Assembly: GCF_001816165.1 (NCBI RefSeq)
Contig: NZ_MDZC01000112.1
Coordinates: 1 to 64,000 of the forward strand
Origin: Hymenobacter glacialis
GTDB lineage: Bacteria > Bacteroidota > Bacteroidia > Cytophagales > Hymenobacteraceae
DNA length: 64,000 bases
Reading direction: 5' to 3'
Shown here: in pieces, positions 10,855 through 19,778 of the stretch
Layout of the letters: each line of letters starts with the position of its first letter
Position numbering within the stretch: position 1 is the stretch's first letter
The notes under the pieces: generated by a model
Told to the model about the DNA's origin: nothing
Database searches by the model: none
What the model saw: the letters and a program-made list of their open reading frames with translations, nothing else
Position numbers and translations under genes: made by a program

Positions 10855-10894
10855 ACAACAACGCCCCGCCTTATATAAGGTGGGGCGTTGTTTT
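10855..10894 (-). terminator. hairpin terminator
   Basis: ACAACGCCCCGCC / GGTGGGGCGTTGT forms a strong stem around TTATATAA. It lies just past the stop of the minus-strand gene at 10913 and before uvrB is reached from the other side. Both flanks are T-rich when read outward, so it may work in both directions. Confidence 0.75.
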
Positions 10895-10912
10895 CAGAAT
10901 GCTTTTGGGCTG

Positions 10913-12595
10913 CTAGCGGCCAAACCCCACGCTGGCTTCCAGGCCAAAGGTGTAGGGGCGGCTTTGGGCAAAATAGCTTTGTGCGGGGTTCGCGTTCAGG
11001 GGCACGAGGCCAAGCTCGGCCACGGGGGCCAGGGTGAAGGCCCAGCCGCCCAGCTCTGGGCGGTACTGGGCGCCGGCAGCGCCACGAATGCTGCCCAGCA
11101 CCCGGCGATACGGCGTGCCCGCCGAGGCCAGCGAGTACGTCCGGGTGGCTTCGGGGCTGCCTTCTACTTCGCTGCGCACGCCTAGCAAAGCGCTGACCAC
11201 GCCGCCAAGGCGCCCATATAAGCTCCAGCCACGTTTTTCAGCATTGCTGTAGCTCAGGCTCACCGGAATGCCGGCCGTGCGGTAGCGGAAGCTGGTGGTG
11301 CGCATGCCCCCGGTGCTAAACTGGCCAAGGTCGAGGAGCTGCTCGCCGACAAAGGCGGACGTGGAAGACGAATTGGCGGAGGCCTGTGCAAACTCGGCGC
11401 CGGTGTTGAGGGACCAATTGCCGGTGAGGTGGCGCTTGGCTACCAGCGCAATGCGCTGGCTGAAGCCAGGGCGCAGGTTGTTGCGGTACTCGGTGGCAGC
11501 GGCTTCGGTCAGGGCCGGGGAGTCGGCGCCCAGGGCGGGGTTATAAGCGTAATCAGCGCCCACGCCCTCGCGGGAAAAGTTGATGTTGGGATTGAAGGTT
11601 CCAGCAGCGTAGCTGGCACCGTACTGCCACTTACGGTCAGTAACGGCCACTGCTGGCGCGGTTTCGGCAGGCAGGGGGAGAGAGGCCAAGCCATTGGGCA
11701 GGGCAGCGGGAGCAGTGAGTGCGAGAGAAGTGGAAGTAGGCGCAAGCAGGCCCACCTGCCCAGGCAGTGCAGCAGAACCAGCTGGCACGAAAGCAGCCGC
11801 CACAGTGGCCGAACTGGCGGCCGGTACGCCACTAGAAACACGGGGGGCAGCAACGGTCGCCACATTGGCGGCGGCGGCACCAGCAAGATTTTCGGTGCCA
11901 CCCAGGCTTTGTGCTTGGTTGCCAGCGGCAGGAACTGCCGCAGTAGCTATTGCGGCCCGGGTTTTTCCAGCGGTTTCTTGGCTAGCGGTGCCGCCAGCCG
12001 GGCTGCTATCGGCTGTGCCAGCGCTGGCCACCTCATTCGAAGTGGTGGTGCTGGCTGCCAAGCCATCTTCCAGGCCGATGCGCACCGAGGAAGCACCAAA
12101 ATCAGTTTGCGGCCGGACCGTACGACCAGCTTGCCCTGAAGACGACGCTATTTCTGCGGCACTGCGGGCTTTAGCCGCCTGCGTGGCGTTCACATCGCCG
12201 TAGGCAGAATGAGACGCCCCGGCGCTGCCGGCGCCTACCTTTTCAACTGCTGCCACGGAAGCTGAGCTTTGGTTGGCAAGGTTGCCACTGGCTGGTTTGG
12301 TAGCGGTAGCGCGCGTGGCTACTTCCGGGCCCACCAAGCCGGACCCACCCTGGACCCACCAGCCGGTGCCGGCCAGCGTGGCCAGCCCCAGGCTGGCCGC
12401 GGCTACCCAACGCGTGGCTACCAGGCGGCGGCGGTAGGTTTCGTTCTGGCGCAGGAGCAGGGAGTTGTCGATGTGGTCCCAGAGCATGGGGCGCGGTGGC
12501 ACCGCGGCTTCTTCCCCCAAGTGGTGGCGGAACAAGTCCTCTAAGCTGCCGGTGGGTTTAGGCGTAGAATTTTTATCGATAGGATTAGTTGACAT
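10913..12595 (-). CDS. predicted anti-sigma / outer-membrane beta-barrel fusion protein
   Basis: The 560-residue product starts at MSTNPIDKNS; the frame is open from a TTG six codons earlier. Residues 1-58 are hydrophilic and look cytosolic (SLEDLFRHHLGEE, then PPRPMLWDHID), a pattern common in Bacteroidota proteins paired with ECF sigma factors. Residues ~62-82 form one membrane segment preceded by RRR, so the N-terminus is predicted inside. A low-complexity Ala/Ser/Thr/Gly linker runs to ~270. The C-terminal ~285 residues alternate like an outer-membrane barrel (KWQYGASYAAG ... FGLEASVGFGR). It overlaps the 3' end of the upstream sigma factor gene by 11 nt. The inferred role is a sigma regulator that spans the envelope; neither sigma binding nor barrel insertion is proven by the sequence. 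Confidence 0.7.
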   Translation of the reverse strand: MSTNPIDKNSTPKPTGSLEDLFRHHLGEEAAVPPRPMLWDHIDNSLLLRQNETYRRRLVATRWVAAASLGLATLAGTGWWVQGGSGLVGPEVATRATATKPASGNLANQSSASVAAVEKVGAGSAGASHSAYGDVNATQAAKARSAAEIASSSGQAGRTVRPQTDFGASSVRIGLEDGLAASTTTSNEVASAGTADSSPAGGTASQETAGKTRAAIATAAVPAAGNQAQSLGGTENLAGAAAANVATVAAPRVSSGVPAASSATVAAAFVPAGSAALPGQVGLLAPTSTSLALTAPAALPNGLASLPLPAETAPAVAVTDRKWQYGASYAAGTFNPNINFSREGVGADYAYNPALGADSPALTEAAATEYRNNLRPGFSQRIALVAKRHLTGNWSLNTGAEFAQASANSSSTSAFVGEQLLDLGQFSTGGMRTTSFRYRTAGIPVSLSYSNAEKRGWSLYGRLGGVVSALLGVRSEVEGSPEATRTYSLASAGTPYRRVLGSIRGAAGAQYRPELGGWAFTLAPVAELGLVPLNANPAQSYFAQSRPYTFGLEASVGFGR

Positions 12596-13238
12596 GGCGG
12601 GTTGGAGTGCCAAGGCGCTCCAGTTTAGTTTGTAAGATTACCCGGGCCCGGGAATATTGCGATTTGCTCGTGCCCTCGGTGATGCCTAATAATTCTCCGA
12701 TTTCTTTATGGGTATAGCCTTCGATGGCGTAGAGATTGAAAACCATGCGGTAGCGCGGCGCGAGCTCCCGCACCATCTCCAGCAGCTCCTGGAAATTGTA
12801 GTTGCTAAGGGTGTATTCTTCACTGGCCAGGGTTTCGGGGTAGTCGCCGTCGCTCACTGCCACCAGGGAGGCATTGCGGCGGTGCTGGCGCAGAGCGGCG
12901 TTCACCATAATACGGCGAATCCAGAATTCCAGCGGGCATTCGCGGCGGAAGCTGGCCAGGGTGCGGAACACCGTGAGGAAGCCTTCCTGCAGCACGTCTT
13001 CGGCTTCAAAAGTGGTTTGGGCGTAGCGCATGCACACGGCCATCATCTTGCCGGCGTACTTCTCATATAGCAGCTTCTGGGCTAGCTGGCGGCCGCGCAG
13101 GCAGCCGTCAATCAGCTCGGCTTCGGTGGGCGGGCTGGTCGGGGCCGCGCTGCGGCTGGCGGTGAGGCGCGGCGCCGTGGGCGGCTGGTCGGGCAGCACG
13201 TCGTCGGCGCCAAAGGCAAACCACGTGGCGGGACTCAT
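12585..13238 (-). CDS. ECF-type RNA polymerase sigma-70 factor
   Basis: The 217-residue product starts at ATG 13238 (MSPATWFAFG); the frame is open upstream to a GTG. Sigma region 2 is visible as KLLYEKYAGKMMAVCMRYAQ, then FEAEDVLQEGFLTVFR. Region 4 helix-turn-helix is EGYTHKEIGELLGITEGTSK, then QYSRARVILQTKL. About 45 residues of Pro/Ala-rich sequence precede region 2. The stop codon overlaps the start of the downstream transmembrane-barrel gene, so the two are co-transcribed and probably translationally coupled, the usual arrangement for a sigma factor and its anti-sigma partner. Confidence 0.92.
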   Translation of the reverse strand: MSPATWFAFGADDVLPDQPPTAPRLTASRSAAPTSPPTEAELIDGCLRGRQLAQKLLYEKYAGKMMAVCMRYAQTTFEAEDVLQEGFLTVFRTLASFRRECPLEFWIRRIMVNAALRQHRRNASLVAVSDGDYPETLASEEYTLSNYNFQELLEMVRELAPRYRMVFNLYAIEGYTHKEIGELLGITEGTSKSQYSRARVILQTKLERLGTPTRHVN

Positions 13239-13588
13239 GCCAAAAGCCGGGCACCCGAGCCGGTGGGGAAACTGGTAGAGAAGGTCATTTTTTGCAGCAT
13301 AGAAAGGCAAGAGAAGCGCACACAACCGGGCCCGGAGGTGGCCGCAGCATGGGGATGCACCAATAGGCCGAATGGTTGCAACAACTTTCTAAAAACGCCA
13401 GTCACAAGCAAAGAAGTAGGAAGATACCAGCAGGTCTCCGAAGGTAAAAGCTGCACCGCCAACAGCACGCTAAACAACTCATCATCCTCATTTAAGGTAT
13501 AGGGTTGATGCAGTTGGGCCCATCCTGATACTGACAGTTTTTGAGCAGAATTAGGCCCGCTGGCTGGGCTGCTCATGGCTGGTGAACT
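13239..13588. other. intergenic, no gene seen
   Basis: About 350 nt between the sigma gene start and the aroE 3' end. It must hold the sigma operon promoter on the minus strand, but I cannot point to a consensus -7 box. An ECF-dependent promoter would look different and is possible. Confidence 0.4.
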
Positions 13589-14338
13589 CTACCGGGCGTT
13601 TCCGTGCCAGATGTCCCAAGCAGCCTCAGCTTGCAGGCACAGCATCTCAAAGCCGTTCTTCACGTGCGCGCCGGCCTCCTTCCCTTTGGCCATAAATAGA
13701 GTTTCGGTGGGGTTATACACCAGGTCGTATAAGTAGTGTTGCTCCGTGAGGGCCTCATACGGCAGGCGCGGGCACTCCGCATTGTTGGGAAACGTGCCCA
13801 CCGGCGTGGCGTTAATAATGAGCGCGTGGGCGGCCAGCAGCTCGGGCGAAAGGTCCTCGTAGGTGAGGCCGGGCCCGAGCCGGCCGCGCGTCACGTTCCA
13901 GTACGGAATGCCCAACTCGCGCAGTGCCACTTCCACGGCTTTGGCAGCACCGCCGGCGCCCAGAATAAGAGCGCGGCCCCCCTCGCCCCGAATGGGAAAG
14001 AAGGTGCGCAAGGAATCTCGGAAACCTACGTAGTCGGTGTTATGCCCCACCAGCCGGCCATCGGAGGTGCGCTCAATAACATTTACGGCACCCACGCGGC
14101 TGGCTGAGGCGGCCAACTCGTCGAGATAGGTAACCACCGCTTCCTTGTAAGGCACGGTTACGTTCAGCCCCACCAGGTTGGGCTGGGCGGCCAACAAGCC
14201 GGGCAGCTCCCCAATAGTGGCCAGCTCAAAAAGGTCGTATTGATGCTCTTTCAGCCCCAGAGAATAGAATTTCTGCGTGAAATAAGTCTGGGAGAACGAG
14301 TAGTTGAGGGTACGGCCAATAAGCCCAAACTGGCGCAT
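13589..14338 (-). CDS. aroE: shikimate dehydrogenase
   Basis: The 249-residue product catalyses NADPH reduction of 3-dehydroshikimate to shikimate in the chorismate pathway. The start MRQFGLIGRTLNYSFSQTYF gives the family N-terminus with the shikimate-binding S-x-S-type site. NVTVPYKEAV holds the catalytic Lys, GHNTDYVGF the catalytic Asp, ILGAGGAAKAV the NADP-binding loop, and NATPVGTFPN the conserved C-terminal motif. The frame extends upstream to 14425, but that part is the hairpin terminator of the preceding gene, so ATG 14338 is chosen. aroK is in the same window at 46.7 kb but is not linked. Confidence 0.95.
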   Translation of the reverse strand: MRQFGLIGRTLNYSFSQTYFTQKFYSLGLKEHQYDLFELATIGELPGLLAAQPNLVGLNVTVPYKEAVVTYLDELAASASRVGAVNVIERTSDGRLVGHNTDYVGFRDSLRTFFPIRGEGGRALILGAGGAAKAVEVALRELGIPYWNVTRGRLGPGLTYEDLSPELLAAHALIINATPVGTFPNNAECPRLPYEALTEQHYLYDLVYNPTETLFMAKGKEAGAHVKNGFEMLCLQAEAAWDIWHGNAR

Positions 14339-14380
14339 GTGCGGGTAGAAATTGAAGACGGGGGTGTTCAAAATAAAACC

Positions 14381-14423
14381 AAAAAAGGCGCCCCGAACAG
14401 CTGTTTGTCGGGGCGCCTTTTTC
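14381..14423 (-). terminator. DedA gene terminator
   Basis: AAAGGCGCCCCGA / TCGGGGCGCCTTT forms a strong GC stem around ACAGCTGTTTG, with T runs on both outer sides. It lies 85 nt past the DedA stop and 43 nt before aroE's ATG, insulating the two genes. Confidence 0.88.
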
Positions 14424-14507
14424 ATCGAATTGCGATTCCGGGATTACGCTGGCGTCGTGCCAGCGCCCCAATCAGCTGCTTGTTTGCCTGTGTGGCTTGG
14501 GCATCAA

Positions 14508-15182
14508 CTAGACCTCGGTAGCGGGCTGCGGACCGAATTTGCTTTTCAGGAACGACCAGAGCGGTGGCATTATCGAAACGAGGATGATGCCGTAAATAAC
14601 CAGCGTGAAGTTTTTCTGAACCCAGGCAAAATTGCCGAAAAAGTAGCCTGCCAAGGATAATGAAATCACCCAGATGGCAGCCCCAGCCAGGCTGTAGGTA
14701 ACAAAGAACCGATAGGTCATGGTGCCTACTCCGGCCACAAATGGGGCAAACGTGCGCACAATGGGCACGAAGCGCGCCATGATAATGGTCTTGCCGCCAT
14801 GCTTGGCATAAAACGCCTGGGTCTGGTCCAAGTACTTGCGGTTCAGAAACTTATAGTTCTCGCGGAATACCCTGGGCCCTAAGTAGTCGCCTACAAAGTA
14901 ATTGAGGTTGTCGCCAATAAAAGCGGCCGCCATCAGCAGCGGGATGAGGATGAAGATGTTGAGCAACGGCGCGCCCGTGTCGGCGTTGGGCTGGGCTGCC
15001 AGCGTGCCGGCCACAAAGAGCAACGAGTCGCCGGGCAGGAAGGGAAACACAATAACCCCCGTCTCGGTGAAGACGATGAGGAATAGAATAAGGTAAACCA
15101 AGTTGCCATAGTCGTGCACCAACAGCTTGAGGTGCACATCCAGGTGCAAAACGATGTCGAAAAAATGCTTGATGAGTTCCAT
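14508..15182 (-). CDS. DedA family membrane protein
   Basis: The 224-residue inner-membrane protein belongs to the DedA/SNARE-associated (VTT) family, thought to flip lipids such as undecaprenyl phosphate or phosphatidylethanolamine. Visible signatures are VFPFLPGDSLLFVAGTLA, GDNLNYFVGDYLGPRVF, FYAKHGGKTIIMARFVPIVR, TFAPFVAGVGTM and a C-terminal GYFFGNFAWVQKNF. The conserved GDS, the Arg in ARFxPxxR and the Gly residues are intact. ATG 15182 is chosen because the upstream extension has no membrane-protein character. A near-consensus -7 (TTTCTTTG) lies about 20 nt upstream. Confidence 0.92.
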   Translation of the reverse strand: MELIKHFFDIVLHLDVHLKLLVHDYGNLVYLILFLIVFTETGVIVFPFLPGDSLLFVAGTLAAQPNADTGAPLLNIFILIPLLMAAAFIGDNLNYFVGDYLGPRVFRENYKFLNRKYLDQTQAFYAKHGGKTIIMARFVPIVRTFAPFVAGVGTMTYRFFVTYSLAGAAIWVISLSLAGYFFGNFAWVQKNFTLVIYGIILVSIMPPLWSFLKSKFGPQPATEV

Positions 15183-15365
15183 GCCAGGCGTAAGTGAAGT
15201 GCAAAGAAAACGGAACGAAGCTGAAGTGCCGGCGTCTAAGCTGCTATGTGCCTGAAAAGTGCCCAGTACTGGCTGCGGCCGCACTCGTGCCCGCTCCTAT
15301 ATCATTCTGCTACTGTCCCATACCCACCGCCTGCCTTTATCTCCCCCAATTACGTGGGTATCTCT

Positions 15366-15395
15366 TTGATAAGCAGGGCCACGCCCGTACCTTTG
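15366..15395 (+). promoter_or_regulatory. consensus promoter, -33 TTG / -7 TACCTTTG
   Basis: TTG (15366-15368), a 19-nt spacer and TACCTTTG (15388-15395) match the Bacteroidota consensus fully. Transcription should begin near 15400, about 300 nt before the bestrophin ATG. Confidence 0.65.
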
Positions 15396-15573
15396 CACGG
15401 CCTAAGCTACTGCCGAGGCTATGCGTGGGAGACTGCTTTCTTAATTTCCGCCTGAAACACCACGTCCTGCCCGGAATACCACCGGGCACCGGGCACTTCA
15501 GCGCTTATCCCCTCCAAAATAAAACTGGAAAAGTACTCACTTATCCAAAAGGTGGCACGACTCATGATGGGAA

Positions 15574-15597
15574 GTACACTGCAGGGAGTCAGTGTAC
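15574..15597. promoter_or_regulatory. perfect dyad, possible operator or hairpin
   Basis: GTACACTG (15574-15581) and CAGTGTAC (15590-15597) are exact reverse complements separated by 8 nt. The size suits a dimeric regulator site or an RNA hairpin inside the 5' leader. There is no T run, so it is not an intrinsic terminator. Confidence 0.4.
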
Positions 15598-15704
15598 AAT
15601 CAGTAGCCATTTTAGATTTTACCACTATCACTATCCTTCGTGTTTGCGCTTGCCCAACCTCAACCGTAAAGTTGTCGTTGCAGGATTGAAAATATACCCG
15701 TAAG

Positions 15705-16628
15705 ATGATTGTTTATCAAGGAGGTGACTGGTGGCGCGCGTTGCGACATTTTCAGACTTCCACTGTTATTCGCCTGTTGCTGAAACGCGTGGCCTTGGTG
15801 GGCTTGTACGGGAGCGTTATTGCGGTTACCAGTCTCGATTTTCATACCCTGAACGTTCGGATTGGCCGCGAGTACCTATCCATCTTGGGTATTCTGCTCA
15901 GCTTGCTGTTGGTGTTTCGCACCAATACTGCTTATGACCGCTACTACGAAGGCCGCAAGGTGTGGGGCGTGCTGGTGTCGCAGTGCCGGGGCCTGGCCAT
16001 GGAAATGAACGCCCTGCTGCCCCGCGAGGCCAAATCAAGCCGGCGCTACTTCGCTGCCCTCATTTCCAACTTTCCCATTGCGGTAGAAGGCAGCCTGCGC
16101 AACAAGGTACGCTTCGATAAAATGGAGGCCACACCCGACATCATCGAACGTCTTCAAAAAGCCGAAAGCGTAGCTTCCACCATCATTGCCGTGCTCATGG
16201 AAAGCGTGGAGCAACTGCGGCAGGTACAGATTTTCGACCCCATTCACCTCATCAACATCAAGCAGCACTACTTGAGCATGATGGCAGTGAACGGTACCTG
16301 CGAGCGCATCAAGGCCACACCCATTCCGTATTCTTACAGTTTCTTTATTAAGTGCTATATCACCATATTTATCATGATAATGCCCTTGGTGCTGGTGGAC
16401 TCCTGTGGCTGGTGGATGGTTCCCATTACCATGATTGGGGCCTATGCCATGCTGGGACTGGAAATGATTGGCAATGAAATCGAGAATCCGTTTGGGTACG
16501 ACAGCAACGATTTGCCCATCACCCAACTCTCCAATAAAATCCGCGTCAGTGTCCATGACTTGCTGGGAGTAGAGCTTCCAGCCGAGAAAAAGGCATTGGC
16601 CTCAGTTCCTTATAGCATAGTGCATTAA
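15705..16628 (+). CDS. bestrophin-like channel protein (UPF0187 family)
   Basis: The 307-residue product starts MIVYQGGDWWRALRHF, typical of bacterial bestrophins, which form pentameric ion channels in the inner membrane. The hallmark LLVFRTNTAYDRYYEGRKVW is present, followed by a cytosolic helical region. Further membrane segments are IFIMIMPLVLVDSCGWWMVP and the LGLEMIGNEIENPFGYDSND motif, which is strongly conserved in the family. Homologues conduct sodium or chloride; which one applies here is not evident. It is a single gene, apparently with a long leader. Confidence 0.92.
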   Translation: MIVYQGGDWWRALRHFQTSTVIRLLLKRVALVGLYGSVIAVTSLDFHTLNVRIGREYLSILGILLSLLLVFRTNTAYDRYYEGRKVWGVLVSQCRGLAMEMNALLPREAKSSRRYFAALISNFPIAVEGSLRNKVRFDKMEATPDIIERLQKAESVASTIIAVLMESVEQLRQVQIFDPIHLINIKQHYLSMMAVNGTCERIKATPIPYSYSFFIKCYITIFIMIMPLVLVDSCGWWMVPITMIGAYAMLGLEMIGNEIENPFGYDSNDLPITQLSNKIRVSVHDLLGVELPAEKKALASVPYSIVH

Positions 16629-16832
16629 ACGTGCACCGGTGCTGGTTCAACGAGCTGGGAGTCGTGTAGAACGAAAGCTTTTGGTATTTGATTTTATATC
16701 TGATTTGGATTGTTTTGCAAAAGTTTTTAAATTTTTCAGTAGTAGTAGACCTTTTTTTACCTCATGCGTATATGCGCCTCATTACGACTTGATACGTCAT
16801 TTCCTTCCTGTTTTCATCCAATTTCCATATCC

Positions 16833-19697
16833 ATGCAAACTTTAACCTTTACTCAAAAGCTGTTGCGACAGCGAAGCTTTTTCAACTTCCTCATTCCGCT
16901 CCTTGCCGTCTTTGTCGGCTTGGGGGCGTCGCAGACGGCGTTGGCCCAGTCGTCAACGGTTGACTTTCGCAATGTGATTGTCACCTACGGAACTAGTGCT
17001 GCCACACAGACTACCAACACGTTTGATGCTGTTGCGACCCGACCTGGTGCAACCGGTACCCCACCTCCTGCCACTGCGAGCGGGGGCGCTATTTTTGATG
17101 GAACGGACTTTGGTCCGCTTAGCGTTGACGCTGGCCGTTTACTGTTGGAAGGCGGTACCATCGCAATCAGAGAGGATAGCCAAGAGGAATATTTTCAAGC
17201 CTTCGTGGTTTTTGGAGTAGCCCCTGGGACACTAGCCGACGCAACTGGCCCTGCTTTCACACAATCGGTCCAGCTTACTCAAACGAGCTATAACAACAGC
17301 AGTAAGGTCCGAACTTTTACCCTTAATAATGCCGCTCGTAACATATTGGCGATGGCTATGCAAGGTGGGTCACCTGGCACTGACTACCGCTTTGATATCG
17401 GTGTTAGAGCTGTAGGTACTTACACTGGCGGGCCAAAAAGAGGAGAGGACGCTATTATAGGCGCGCAGCGTCGTCGGTCGATGTTTACCGCTACTGGCGT
17501 TATTATCACACCTCCCACGCTGACTGGTACTACAGCCCTTATTTCTTCGCCTAGCCTCGGTAATGTTAATTACGATGCTAATAATGTTTCGGCAAACCCC
17601 GACTTAGACAACGCATTTCTTGGCCAATACGACGTAAATACTGGCCAGTTATTGCTTAATGGTGGCACGGCTACTACTACCGAGAACGGACCCAACACTG
17701 TTAGCAGCGTCATTCTCTACTATCGGGTTCGTTCCTCTACTACTGGTGGTGGTGCTTTCCAATCCATTGCTCTAACCCAAACTTCTATTAATGAAAGTGC
17801 TGGTGGCACGCGGACGCGGACATTCAGCCTTTCCAATGCTGCCCGGAACTTGTTGGCAGGTATTGGCACAACGGGCAACTACAATCTTGATGTCTATCTG
17901 CAAGCCAGTGGCGTCAACAGCTCCACTAGCCCGAACAGAACCTTTTCTGTGAATGATGACAACGATGGTCAGAATTATATCGCCAATTTCATCGTCAACG
18001 GCACTCCTTTCGGCAACACCGTTTGGACTGGTGGGATTAATGATAACTGGTTTGATGCTCGTAACTGGAATAATGGTGTCCCCAATATGAACACGAATGC
18101 TACCATTCCCAACTTCCCGAGTGGCACAGCCGTACCATATCCTAACATTTATAGCGACGCTATGCGGCCACCTACAGCCGCAACGACAGAAATTGACTCT
18201 GAGGGTAACACCATCAATATTCCTGCCAGCGCCGGCTATGATAACTCCACCAGCGGCAATGCAATGGTACGCAATCTAGTGCTACAAGCTACTTCGCAGC
18301 TGGACCGTAGTATCCTGCGCCTGGTAGTGGGGCAATTAGATGTGTTCGGTGATTTTATGAACGAACAGGGTAGCTTTATTCAGCGTGCGGAGCCAGTCAT
18401 CAGCTTCAAAGGCGGGAACCAAACCATTAGCGGTTCGGCTAACGGCTTTACCAAGGTGGAGATTGACGGTACCCCAGGCAGCATCAAAACCCTTGTTACC
18501 AACTTTAACGTCCGCTCCGGCGGCTACCTGAAGTTCATTAATGGCATTTTAGTGACCAACGGTTCTGCTGTAAGCACCAACTTTGTAGAGTTTGCAGGCA
18601 CACTCACCGACCCTAATACCTCTGTCGTTACGCCTGCCGCCCAATTAATTGGTGAAAATGAGAACAGCTACTTGCGTGGTTACATTAAAACCACTCAAGT
18701 TGCTGCTACTGGTGTGCGTCAAAATTTCAGTAACATTGGCCTTGCGCTTACCTTTACGGGTAGTACTGAGCCCGGCGCCGTATTCGTTTCTCGTAATACA
18801 ACTGGTAACACACCACCATCAGCTTTTGGTGGTGCCTCGCCTAAGCCCGGCATTCGCCGCACGTTCGGTGTGCAGCCTGGCAACGCCGCCGGTGCAAGAG
18901 CAAAGATGGAGTTCCGCTATCTCGACAATGAGCTTGTGAATCTGCGACTGAACGATGGCTCCTTCAACGGTAGCGTGGATGAGAACAAGTTATCACTGTA
19001 TTTATCCACCAATGGCACCAATACATACAGCCAGTTGGGTCGCGATGGCCTTTCGAACAATGTCTTGGTTAAAAATGAGATTACCGCCTTCAATACCTTC
19101 ACTCTCAGTGAGGCACTGGTCAATCCTCTGCCTGTTACCCTCACTACCTTCAATGCCGAGCGCATGGGCGCCGATGCTTTGATTACCTGGGAGACAGCCT
19201 CAGAATTCAACAGCAAAGGCTTCGAGGTTCAGGTTTCGACCGATGGCCAGCAGTTCCGCACGTTGGGTTCGGTGGCCAGCGCCACGGTCAACAGCACCAA
19301 GAAAACCAACTATAGCTACGTCGACACGGAAGCTAACAAGGTAGGTACGCGTTACTACCGTCTCCGTCAGATTGACGTAAATGGCAAAGATGCCTTCTTC
19401 TCTCCCCGCACGGTGCTGTTCACGGGCAATGCATTGGCTAACGCCATGGTTGCGTATCCAAACCCTATTAATGGCAGCGAATTGCGCTTGGTACTGCAGT
19501 CGGTGGTTGCTGGCAAAGGCCAGTTGCGCATCACCGACATTACTGGCCGTGTAATTCGTCAGGAGTCAGTAGAGTTGACCTCCGGTGTTTCCGACCTCTC
19601 TATTAAGAACCTCGGTGACCTTAAGGCTGGCATGTACTTGGTTGGCGTGACGCTCCCTACGGGCGAGACGCAGAACCTGAAGATTGTGAAGCAGTAA
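16833..19697 (+). CDS. T9SS-secreted protein with duplicated N-terminal module and type A sorting domain
   Basis: The 954-residue product starts at MQTLTFTQKL with a signal peptide ending near TALAQS. Residues ~40-400 contain two similar modules of about 150 residues, each with a Gly/Thr-rich strand region, VQLTQTSYN or IALTQTSIN, and FTLNNAARNIL or FSLSNAARNLL. A middle region (NTVWTGGINDNWFDARNWNN, then NFRSGG-type beta repeats) resembles Bacteroidota surface beta-helix proteins. A C-terminal block (VTLTTFNAERMGADALITWE, then YYRLRQIDVNG) and the final ~80 residues (YPNPINGSELRL ... GMYLVGVTLPTGE ... KIVKQ) form a type IX secretion type A sorting domain. The protein is predicted to be exported and anchored or released at the cell surface. 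Codon and base use is more AT-rich than its neighbours. The frame is open from 16764, but the signal peptide sets the start. Confidence 0.85.
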   Translation: MQTLTFTQKLLRQRSFFNFLIPLLAVFVGLGASQTALAQSSTVDFRNVIVTYGTSAATQTTNTFDAVATRPGATGTPPPATASGGAIFDGTDFGPLSVDAGRLLLEGGTIAIREDSQEEYFQAFVVFGVAPGTLADATGPAFTQSVQLTQTSYNNSSKVRTFTLNNAARNILAMAMQGGSPGTDYRFDIGVRAVGTYTGGPKRGEDAIIGAQRRRSMFTATGVIITPPTLTGTTALISSPSLGNVNYDANNVSANPDLDNAFLGQYDVNTGQLLLNGGTATTTENGPNTVSSVILYYRVRSSTTGGGAFQSIALTQTSINESAGGTRTRTFSLSNAARNLLAGIGTTGNYNLDVYLQASGVNSSTSPNRTFSVNDDNDGQNYIANFIVNGTPFGNTVWTGGINDNWFDARNWNNGVPNMNTNATIPNFPSGTAVPYPNIYSDAMRPPTAATTEIDSEGNTINIPASAGYDNSTSGNAMVRNLVLQATSQLDRSILRLVVGQLDVFGDFMNEQGSFIQRAEPVISFKGGNQTISGSANGFTKVEIDGTPGSIKTLVTNFNVRSGGYLKFINGILVTNGSAVSTNFVEFAGTLTDPNTSVVTPAAQLIGENENSYLRGYIKTTQVAATGVRQNFSNIGLALTFTGSTEPGAVFVSRNTTGNTPPSAFGGASPKPGIRRTFGVQPGNAAGARAKMEFRYLDNELVNLRLNDGSFNGSVDENKLSLYLSTNGTNTYSQLGRDGLSNNVLVKNEITAFNTFTLSEALVNPLPVTLTTFNAERMGADALITWETASEFNSKGFEVQVSTDGQQFRTLGSVASATVNSTKKTNYSYVDTEANKVGTRYYRLRQIDVNGKDAFFSPRTVLFTGNALANAMVAYPNPINGSELRLVLQSVVAGKGQLRITDITGRVIRQESVELTSGVSDLSIKNLGDLKAGMYLVGVTLPTGETQNLKIVKQ

Positions 19698-19703
19698 TTG
19701 CAG

Positions 19704-19761
19704 CACAAGGACACAAAAAAACCGGCCTCCTGATGGAGGCCGGTTTTTTTGTGTCCTTGTG
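19704..19761. terminator. bidirectional hairpin terminator
   Basis: CACAAGGACAC, an A run and ACCGGCCTCC pair with GGAGGCCGGT, a T run and GTGTCCTTGTG. The stem terminates both the T9SS gene on the plus strand and comA on the minus strand. Confidence 0.9.
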
Positions 19762-19778
19762 TCTGTCGAAGTAGGGTG

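Larger units (their letters stand above)
15183..15704. other. long intergenic region with promoter and dyad, no gene seen
   Basis: This 522-nt region has no convincing gene. It contains a full-consensus plus-strand promoter at 15366-15395 and a perfect dyad at 15574-15597. The open frame on the plus strand shows no family signature. It probably forms a long 5' leader for the bestrophin gene or encodes a small RNA. Confidence 0.5.

Noticed and set aside
15194-15703. Open frame of 169 residues on the plus strand upstream of bestrophin
   Set aside because: It begins inside the DedA promoter region, spans the promoter and dyad, has no family signature and an implausible composition.
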